DNA from: Chitinophagaceae bacterium
Lineage (GTDB): Bacteria > Bacteroidota > Bacteroidia > Chitinophagales > Chitinophagaceae
Length of the DNA: 5,729 nt
NCBI GenBank assembly: GCA_021738605.1
Contig: JAIPBY010000155.1
Coordinates: 1-5,729 of the forward strand
Direction: 5' to 3'
Of this stretch, positions 1 through 4,949 are shown piece by piece (positions within the stretch are counted from its first letter, which is position 1; every line of letters begins with the position of its first letter). The position numbers and the translations under genes were made by a program. Under the pieces are notes generated by a model. It saw nothing but the letters and a program-made list of their open reading frames with translations. It ran no database searches and was not told where the DNA came from.

Positions 1-575
1 TGAATTTCCTTTTGTCAGAAAGCTATCTCAACGACAGCGCTGTCTTGAAAAAAAGGCGCAAGCCTCCGGTAATTACCCAGGCAGAAGGGGTTGGGGGAAA
101 GATGAGCATGCGATTGACTACGATCAAGCAACTAAAAGTGGGTCCTTACCGCTTCAGGTGGGTGCCAACATTTCTGTTCAAGGACGAATACAATGTCACC
201 AACTATCCTTTTGTGGGTGGATTGCTGGGCAACGATATCCTCCGCAGGTTCAACATCACCTTCAATTATGCCAAACAGCAGGTGCATATCATGCCCAATC
301 TGCATTTCAAAGACGAATTTGATTATGCCTACAGCGGCCTGTCCATCTATTTTATTGATGAAAAAATTGTGGTAGACGATGTGGTGTCTGGTTCGCCTGC
401 TGAAAAGGCTGGGTTTAAAAAAGAGGACATCATTGTTGCCATCAACAACAATACCAGCAACAATATCCAGGCATATAAAACGATCATGCAAACGCTTGGT
501 CAAAAACTGCGTTTTTTGGTGATCAGGGATGGCATGCCGATGATGCTCTCCATGAAGGCAAGAAGTATATTGTAA
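1..575 (+). CDS. Retropepsin-like aspartyl protease with C-terminal PDZ domain (5' end missing)
   Basis: The reading frame is already open at the left edge (first full codon at base 3), so the real start lies outside the window. About 190 residues are visible. The segment GLLGNDILRRFNITFNY, encoded near bases 219-269, matches the C-terminal end of the pepsin/retropepsin-like fold in Bacteroidota aspartyl proteases (typically G-[IL]-LG-N-[DE]-x-[LF]-x-[RK]-[FY]). It is followed by a PDZ domain (about bases 339-566) with the usual SPAEKAGFKKEDIIVAIN ligand-groove signature. The catalytic Asp-Thr/Ser-Gly motif and any signal peptide would lie upstream, so activity and location cannot be judged here. 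Family members are usually exported envelope proteins; that is family knowledge, not seen. The TTG at base 12 is not a credible start, because the frame continues to its left. An M16 peptidase gene follows after 21 bp on the same strand, giving a small protease cluster. Confidence 0.85.
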   Translation, partial: NFLLSESYLNDSAVLKKRRKPPVITQAEGVGGKMSMRLTTIKQLKVGPYRFRWVPTFLFKDEYNVTNYPFVGGLLGNDILRRFNITFNYAKQQVHIMPNLHFKDEFDYAYSGLSIYFIDEKIVVDDVVSGSPAEKAGFKKEDIIVAINNNTSNNIQAYKTIMQTLGQKLRFLVIRDGMPMMLSMKARSIL

Positions 576-584
576 GGTATTGAT

Positions 585-592
585 TACATTTG
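585..592 (+). promoter_or_regulatory. Bacteroidota-type -7 element before the M16 pair
   Basis: TACATTTG matches the TAnnTTTG -7 consensus of the Bacteroidota primary sigma factor at every fixed position. It lies in the 21-bp gap after the protease/PDZ gene and ends 4 bases before the ATG at 597. No good -33 TTTG was found 19-21 bp upstream, where the sequence is still coding. If used, transcription would begin at or within a few bases of the start codon, giving a leaderless or nearly leaderless mRNA. Chance occurrence cannot be excluded. Confidence 0.5.
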
Positions 593-596
593 TGTT

Positions 597-1835
597 ATGG
601 TGAAGTTCGAAAGATTCATGCTGGACAACGGATTGAAAGTGTTGGTGCATACCGACCAAAGCACGCCCATGGCCGTGGTGAACGTATTGTACGATGTGGG
701 GGCGCGAGACGAAGATGAGAAGCAAACAGGGTTTGCACATTTGTTTGAGCACCTGATGTTCGGTGGGTCTGTAAATATTCCAGACTATGATGATCCCCTG
801 CAGGTTGCAGGCGGTGAGAACAATGCCTATACCACCAATGACCTTACCAATTATTATTGCCAGCTTCCTACTGAAAACCTCGAAACAGCTTTTTGGCTGG
901 AGAGCGACCGCATGCTGAGCCTTGCTTTCAGCAAGAAAAGCCTGGACGTGCAGCGCAAGGTGGTATGTGAGGAGTTCAAGGAGCATTATATCAACAAGCC
1001 CTATGGCGATGTCTGGCATATCATGCGCGAACTGGCTTTCAAGCAACATCCTTACCGGTGGATGACCATCGGCAAAGAATTGTCTCATGTGGAAAATGCA
1101 CAACTTGAAGATGTAAAACGTTTTTTCTTCAAACATTATACCCCATGCAACGCCATACTGGTGGTGGCCGGAAATGTATCGACCGAACAGGTCAGGGCAT
1201 TGGCGGAGAAATGGTTTGGTGACATCCCTTCGGGAGAAAAATACAACCGCAGCCTTCCCGTAGAACCCGAGCAAAATGAAGAAAGGCGCATTACCGTTCA
1301 CCGCAAAGTGCCTGCTGATGCGATCTACAAGACATGGCACATGTGCAGCCGACTGGATGACGATTACTATGCAACAGATTTATTGACAGATATTCTGGGA
1401 GGCGGTGCCTCTTCAAGGCTTTACCAATCGCTGGTGAAAGAACAGCAATTGTTTACAGGCATCAACTGCTATCATTTTGGTAGCCTGGACGCAGGATTGC
1501 TGGCCATTGACGGACAGCTGGTCAAGGGCGTAGACATCAAAAAAGCCGAAGACGCAATTGAAGCCGAACTGGACAAGATCAGGCAAGGGATTGTGGATGA
1601 GCGGGAATTGCAGAAAGTCCAGAACAAAACAGAAAGCGTGATGGCCTTCGAGGACATGAGTGTGATGAACAGGGCCGGTAGTCTTGCATTCTATGAATTG
1701 CTTGGCGATGGCGAACTGATGAACACGGAGTTCAAGAAATACCAGGACGTAACGGTGCAAGACCTCAAACGCATCGCCAATGCGGTGTTGCAGCCATCCA
1801 ACAGCAACACCCTCTGGTACCTTGCTGAGAATTAG
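597..1835 (+). CDS. M16 family zinc metallopeptidase, catalytic subunit
   Basis: A 412-residue protein of the size expected for a one-half M16B subunit (two repeated roughly 200-residue lobes). The inverted zinc motif is intact: His48-Leu-Phe-Glu51-His52. The third zinc ligand is expected about 75 residues later, at Glu125 or Glu126 in VVCEEF. The second lobe has the conserved glycine-rich and substrate-binding segment GGGASSRLYQSLVKEQQL with Arg274; the partner position, usually Tyr in this family, appears to be Phe286. The N-terminus (MVKFERFMLDNGLKVLV) begins directly with the first beta strand, so there is no signal peptide and the enzyme is probably cytoplasmic unless exported in another way. 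The ATG at 597 is preferred because it leaves the FxLxNGLKV strand complete. It has no Shine-Dalgarno sequence but sits 5 nt after a TACATTTG promoter-like element. Its neighbour 24 bp downstream is a zinc-less M16 homologue, which suggests a two-gene operon and a heteromeric peptidase that degrades or processes peptides. Confidence 0.93.
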   Translation: MVKFERFMLDNGLKVLVHTDQSTPMAVVNVLYDVGARDEDEKQTGFAHLFEHLMFGGSVNIPDYDDPLQVAGGENNAYTTNDLTNYYCQLPTENLETAFWLESDRMLSLAFSKKSLDVQRKVVCEEFKEHYINKPYGDVWHIMRELAFKQHPYRWMTIGKELSHVENAQLEDVKRFFFKHYTPCNAILVVAGNVSTEQVRALAEKWFGDIPSGEKYNRSLPVEPEQNEERRITVHRKVPADAIYKTWHMCSRLDDDYYATDLLTDILGGGASSRLYQSLVKEQQLFTGINCYHFGSLDAGLLAIDGQLVKGVDIKKAEDAIEAELDKIRQGIVDERELQKVQNKTESVMAFEDMSVMNRAGSLAFYELLGDGELMNTEFKKYQDVTVQDLKRIANAVLQPSNSNTLWYLAEN

Positions 1836-1859
1836 AACATAAACCATTCAAAACATTCC

Positions 1860-3140
1860 ATGCCAGACAGAAGCAAAGCGCCCCATATAAAGGATGCCAT
1901 TGAGTACGCCATTGAATTGAAGAAACCTGAAATTTTCAGCCTCGACAATGGTGTCAAGGTTTACAACGTGAATGCAGGAACGGAAGAGGTTGTACAAATC
2001 GAGTGGATTTTCAAGGCTGGGAACTGGTTTGAAAAAAGCAACAACATTGCGTCGGCTACCAATTTTCTGATCAAGAACGGCACAAGAAAAAAGTCTGCCT
2101 ATGAAATCAACGAGTATGTTGATTTTTACGGCGCTTATCTCAACCGCAGTTGCTACAATGAAACTGCAGTGGTAACACTGCATTGTTTGTCAAGGCAATT
2201 GGAAAGCCTGCTGCCATTGGTGCAGGAACTTTTTATGGAAGCCATTTTCCCCGAAGAGGAACTCCATATTTTCAGGCAGAACATGAAGCAGAAGCTGGAA
2301 GTCAACCTGAAAAAATGCGACTTCGTAGCGGGAAGAAAAATTGATGAATTCCTGTTTGGCGCAAAGCACCCTTATGGTGTGTACAGCGAGATGACTGATT
2401 ATGATGCGTTGGATGTTGCGGCCCTCCGTCAATACTATGCCACCTATTACCAGCAAGGCCATTGCACTATTTTCTCTGCAGGGATTTTGCCTGCGAATTA
2501 TGCAACATTGATGAATGGGTTTTTTGGTAACCTTCCCTTCAACCAGTTGCCTATCGAATCACCAGAACACCTCATTGTTCCTGCAGAACAAAAAAAATGG
2601 AACATCATCAATGATGCAGAAGGCGTGCAGGGTGCGGTGCGCATCGCCCGTCCCTTCCCCACTAGGCATCATCCCGATTTCCCCAAAGTACAGGTATTGA
2701 ATACCTTGTTTGGTGGATTTTTTGGATCAAGGTTGATGAACAATATCCGCGAAGACAAGGGATATACCTATGGCATATACAGTTTTCTGGTCAACCATAT
2801 CCATGGCGGTGCATGGATGATCAGCACTGAAGCGGGTCGGGATGTTTGTGAAGCCACGGTCAATGAAGTATACAACGAAATGCAAGCACTCCGCGAAGGC
2901 GATATTGATCCTGAAGAATTGTTGCTGGTCAAGAATTATCTGATCGGCACCCTGCTCGGCGATCTCGATGGCCCCTTCCACATCATAGCTCGCTGGAAGA
3001 ACCTGGTCCTGAACGGACTGGACGACAGCTTCTTCTACCACTCCGTAAACACCATCAAAAATATCACTGCTGATGAATTGAAGGCCATGGCCAACAAGTA
3101 CCTGCAGCCCGAAGATTTTTATGAGTTGGTGGTGGTTTAG
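1860..3140 (+). CDS. M16 family protein without zinc site, non-catalytic partner subunit
   Basis: A 426-residue M16B-fold protein. The opening strand FSLDNGVKVY (residues 26-35) aligns with the same strand of the upstream peptidase. At the place of HxxEH it reads Ser65-Ala-Thr-Asn68-Phe69, so all three motif residues are lost and it should not bind catalytic zinc. The second lobe keeps the family signature: LNTLFGGFFGSRLMNNIRE with Arg291, followed by KGYTYGIYS with Tyr302 and Tyr304. This region contacts substrate across the chamber. An intact substrate-binding half next to a dead zinc site is the pattern of MPP alpha subunits and of two-gene bacterial M16B proteases. It lies 24 bp after the active M16 gene with no visible promoter or terminator between, so co-transcription and complex formation are inferred. 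No signal peptide is visible. The stop overlaps the stop of the convergent serine hydrolase gene by 4 bp. Confidence 0.92.
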   Translation: MPDRSKAPHIKDAIEYAIELKKPEIFSLDNGVKVYNVNAGTEEVVQIEWIFKAGNWFEKSNNIASATNFLIKNGTRKKSAYEINEYVDFYGAYLNRSCYNETAVVTLHCLSRQLESLLPLVQELFMEAIFPEEELHIFRQNMKQKLEVNLKKCDFVAGRKIDEFLFGAKHPYGVYSEMTDYDALDVAALRQYYATYYQQGHCTIFSAGILPANYATLMNGFFGNLPFNQLPIESPEHLIVPAEQKKWNIINDAEGVQGAVRIARPFPTRHHPDFPKVQVLNTLFGGFFGSRLMNNIREDKGYTYGIYSFLVNHIHGGAWMISTEAGRDVCEATVNEVYNEMQALREGDIDPEELLLVKNYLIGTLLGDLDGPFHIIARWKNLVLNGLDDSFFYHSVNTIKNITADELKAMANKYLQPEDFYELVVV

Positions 3141-4366
3141 TGCTTGAGGCTATCAATGATTTCGACGGTTGTTTTCTCCAGTTTTGAAAGCAGTGGCGGC
3201 AATACAAATGGCGCTTTCTGAAAATAGAAAAGTGTTATCAACTTCCTGCCTGGGTCAACCATGTAAGCAGTATTGAATGCCCCTCCCCAGAAAAAACTTC
3301 CAATGCTTGCATTGTTGACTACTTGGCCTTTTTCAGTTGTCAATCCAACGCCCAGTCCAAAATTATTCAGGGAAGCTTTGCCACCAAAAACATATGTCTT
3401 GTCACCCAGTTGGTTCGTAAGAAATGCTGCCATAGACTTTTTTGTCAACAAGGTTTTGTTTTTGTATTTGCCGTTGTTCAGAAGACAGACGAGAAACTTT
3501 CCATAGTCTTCTGTTGTAGAAACGAGTCCACCAATGCCGGAATAATATCCGTTGTCATCTTGTTTCGCATAATCAACAGGAAAAATCGAAGGACTGAGTT
3601 CTTGCAGACTATCTGCCCGGAATTGTATGTAAACATTTACAAGTCGGTCCTGTTTTGCCTTTGGCAGGTAAAAATAAGTGTCATGCATTTCAAGAGGTTT
3701 GAAAACATTTGTTTCCAGATAGTTGCCCAATGACATGCCTGATATGATCTCAATGAGTCTCCCTGCCACATCAGTACTGAGTCCATAGCTGAACCTTTCG
3801 CCGGGTTGATGTGCCAGAGGCATTTTTGCAATCTGTTGAATTTCCTCTTCAAGATTTTTGTAGCCCATGTTCAGCAGTTTGTCCAAACCGTATTTTTTGA
3901 ACAGCGGCGCAAGTCTGGGGTGTTCATCAGCGGATGAAATGCCTGATTGATGTGTCAATATATCACGTATAGTGATGGGCCTTTTTCTTTCAACCAATTG
4001 TATTGAATCTCTTCTGATGATGGCCACTTTTTGATTGCTGAATGCAGGAATAAATTTTTCGATGGCTTCATCTAATTTGATGTTGTTTTTTTCCAGAAGC
4101 TTCAAAAGCCCAATAGAAACAATAGCCTTTGTTTGGGAGGCTATCCTGAAGATGGAATGGGTTTCCATTTTTTTCTGAGCAGCAATATCAGAAAAACCAA
4201 AAGCCTTGTTGTACTTTACCCGGCCTTCATGTATGATGAGTGCAGTTCCTCCGGCAACGCGGTGTTCAGCAACTTCTTGCTCGATAATACTGTCAATCCT
4301 TGAAAAGGATTGACTGCTTGTAAGATTGCAGAAATGCAACACGATGAATATTACCAGTAACCTCAT
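3137..4366 (-). CDS. Secreted serine hydrolase of the beta-lactamase / family VIII esterase fold
   Basis: A 409-residue protein of the class C beta-lactamase-related superfamily (Pfam Beta-lactamase type). The N-terminus MRLLVIFIVLHFCNLTSSQS is a short hydrophobic Sec signal, probably cleaved near residues 18-20; the Cys13 context does not fit a lipobox well. The nucleophile motif SxxK is Ser77-Gln-Thr-Lys80 in FRIASQTK. The second motif is Tyr194 in RFSYGLSTDVAGRLIE, with YGL instead of the YxN of true beta-lactamases. The third motif, usually KTG or HxG, is Trp360-Gly-Gly in SFFWGGAFNTAYMVDP. YGL plus WGG is the pattern of EstB-like esterases and related peptidases, so an ester or amide hydrolase is more likely than antibiotic resistance. 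The substrate is unknown. The gene has its own promoter-like sequence in the divergent intergenic region and no Shine-Dalgarno. Its G+C looks lower than that of the M16 genes in hand-counted 60-base samples (35% at 4021-4080, against 58% at 1141-1200). Confidence 0.92.
   Translation of the reverse strand: MRLLVIFIVLHFCNLTSSQSFSRIDSIIEQEVAEHRVAGGTALIIHEGRVKYNKAFGFSDIAAQKKMETHSIFRIASQTKAIVSIGLLKLLEKNNIKLDEAIEKFIPAFSNQKVAIIRRDSIQLVERKRPITIRDILTHQSGISSADEHPRLAPLFKKYGLDKLLNMGYKNLEEEIQQIAKMPLAHQPGERFSYGLSTDVAGRLIEIISGMSLGNYLETNVFKPLEMHDTYFYLPKAKQDRLVNVYIQFRADSLQELSPSIFPVDYAKQDDNGYYSGIGGLVSTTEDYGKFLVCLLNNGKYKNKTLLTKKSMAAFLTNQLGDKTYVFGGKASLNNFGLGVGLTTEKGQVVNNASIGSFFWGGAFNTAYMVDPGRKLITLFYFQKAPFVLPPLLSKLEKTTVEIIDSLKH
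4292..4314 (-). repeat. Perfect hairpin inside the serine hydrolase coding region
   Basis: GTCAATCCTT (4292-4301) and AAGGATTGAC (4305-4314) form a 10-bp perfect inverted repeat with a 3-base loop (GAA on the plus strand, TTC in the mRNA). In the gene it covers nucleotides 53-75, codons 18-25 (from Ser18 to Asp25), at the expected end of the signal peptide. It could form a stable stem in the mRNA shortly after the start. No function is known to me. Confidence 0.65.
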
Positions 4367-4370
4367 GAAC

Positions 4371-4428
4371 TTTCAATTTAGGTTGGCAAAACTAACAATT
4401 GAAATTTGTGATTGAAATTTTAAATTGA
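4371..4428. repeat. Operator-like repeats around the serine hydrolase promoter
   Basis: Two kinds of repeat overlap here. ATTGAAATTT occurs as a direct repeat at 4398-4407 and 4411-4420 (13-bp spacing, slightly more than one helical turn). TCAATTTA at 4373-4380 and TAAATTGA at 4421-4428 form an 8-bp inverted repeat. The inverted pair brackets the -33/-7 promoter, with one half near the expected transcription start and the other just upstream of -33. The direct copies fill the spacer and the -33 box. This could be a binding site for a repressor or activator. The region is AT-rich, so some similarity is expected by chance. Confidence 0.4.
4387..4417 (-). promoter_or_regulatory. Promoter of the serine hydrolase gene
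   Basis: Read on the minus strand, TAGTTTTG (4394 down to 4387) matches the Bacteroidota -7 consensus TAnnTTTG in full. Exactly 19 bp upstream is TTTC (4417 down to 4414), a three-of-four match to the -33 TTTG. The -7 element ends 20 bases before the ATG (first base 4366), so transcription would start roughly 10-15 bases ahead of the coding region. This is the best-formed promoter in the window. Confidence 0.6.
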
Positions 4429-4568
4429 CAGTTAACGCAGCGGTAACAATCTTCATCATCTTGTCTTGGTTTTCAACAACAAATATTGAGCTATACACAA
4501 ACCTGTCCACATGTTTTTAACAATTTCATTTTGGAGACATTCAGTTAATATTTCATTCATAAATCCGT

Positions 4569-4576
4569 AATATTTG
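4569..4576 (+). promoter_or_regulatory. Possible -7 element before the 92-codon gene
   Basis: AATATTTG differs from TAnnTTTG by one base and lies 28 bases before the ATG at 4605. No convincing -33 box is found at the expected 19-21 bp spacing. It is listed because it is the only -7-like site between the divergent promoter and this gene. Confidence 0.25.
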
Positions 4577-4604
4577 AGTTGCACCTTGTGGAAAATCAAC
4601 GATC

Positions 4605-4883
4605 ATGGAAGTTTCATTACAACTGCTTTCCCACACAAGACATTTGTTGCAAAATGGCATCTTCAATCACCTGTCTGATCAAAAAATATCCACCCTTCAC
4701 TACATGATTCTTTCTGCCAACAAAAGGATTCAGGATCAGCAGACAATATTCAACTTGTGGAGAGAAGGAGACTATACATCTAATTTTGTCAACATGCAGC
4801 TCTTGCAGCAAACAAATTATTTGCTTCAAATGCATGGACAAAGAATGATAGAGGAAGATTTTCTGGAATTGATTTTAGATTAA
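4605..4883 (+). CDS. Small helical protein of unknown function with an internal motif repeat
   Basis: A 92-codon open frame with ATG start and TAA stop. I do not recognise the family. The protein is rich in Leu, Gln, His and Ile, has no signal peptide or membrane segment, and should be mostly alpha-helical and cytoplasmic. Two segments resemble each other: residues 5-18 (LQLLSHTRHLLQNG) and 64-78 (MQLLQQTNYLLQMHG), sharing QLLxxTxxLLQ at an offset of 59 residues, perhaps a paired-helix architecture. The C-terminus is acidic (EEDFLELILD). An overlapping antisense frame of 74 codons exists, but this strand is preferred because a promoter-like AATATTTG lies 28 nt upstream and the frame is co-oriented with the GH116 gene 66 bp downstream, with which it may be co-transcribed. 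Small size and lack of a recognised domain keep the confidence moderate. Confidence 0.68.
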   Translation: MEVSLQLLSHTRHLLQNGIFNHLSDQKISTLHYMILSANKRIQDQQTIFNLWREGDYTSNFVNMQLLQQTNYLLQMHGQRMIEEDFLELILD

Positions 4884-4930
4884 ATAGGTCTAAATAATTT
4901 TTAGGAATTCCAGACAAAAACTGTAACTTC

Positions 4931-4948
4931 TATCTTCAACGATTGAAG
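4931..4948 (+). promoter_or_regulatory. Inverted repeat and weak -7 element directly before the GH116 start
   Basis: CTTCAA (4934-4939), a 3-base spacer CGA, and TTGAAG (4943-4948) form a perfect 6-bp inverted repeat ending one base before the ATG. TATCTTCA at 4931-4938 matches six of eight positions of TAnnTTTG and overlaps the left arm. If that -7 is real, the repeat would act as DNA (an operator over the start site). If transcription starts further upstream, it would instead be a small hairpin masking the start codon region. Confidence 0.35.
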
Positions 4949-4949
4949 T

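Larger units (their letters stand above)
4367..4604. other. Divergent AT-rich intergenic region
   Basis: This is the only sizeable non-coding stretch in the window (238 bp), lying between the divergently transcribed serine hydrolase and the 92-codon gene. It contains the minus-strand promoter and its repeats at its left side and a weaker plus-strand -7 candidate at its right side. The central part (about 4430-4565) is AT-rich and shows no hairpin terminator, no tRNA-like fold and no convincing small ORF. A few words resembling DnaA boxes are present but are not persuasive. Confidence 0.6.

Noticed and set aside
33..44. 12-bp perfect palindrome GACAGCGCTGTC
   Set aside because: It is inside the coding sequence of the partial protease gene, has no partner copy in the window, and a single short palindrome is within chance.
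132..1340. A 402-codon open frame on the minus strand across the protease/PDZ and M16 genes
   Set aside because: It is antisense to two well-recognised conserved proteins, its His- and Cys-rich translation resembles no family, and such long shadows are common opposite biased coding sequence.
1413..1847. Minus-strand open frame of 144 codons, with similar ones at 1848-2183, 2190-2462 and 2727-3041
   Set aside because: They are all antisense to the M16 genes, without domain similarity or start signals.
2165..2182. 7-bp stem TGCAGTG / CACTGCA with a GTAA loop
   Set aside because: It is a short hairpin within the M16 partner gene with no positional meaning; expected by chance in several kilobases.
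3273..3733. Two overlapping plus-strand open frames (77 and 136 codons) opposite the serine hydrolase
   Set aside because: The serine hydrolase on the minus strand has clear catalytic motifs throughout this region; the plus-strand translations look random.
4194..4366. Beta-lactamase resistance gene reading for the minus-strand hydrolase
   Set aside because: The SxxK motif is present but the second and third motifs are YGL and WGG rather than YxN and KTG, which fits esterase-like relatives better than a true beta-lactamase.
4884..4949. Possible terminator between the 92-codon gene and the GH116 gene
   Set aside because: Only a weak 5-bp stem CTAAA/TTTAG is visible, without a GC-rich stem or following T run.
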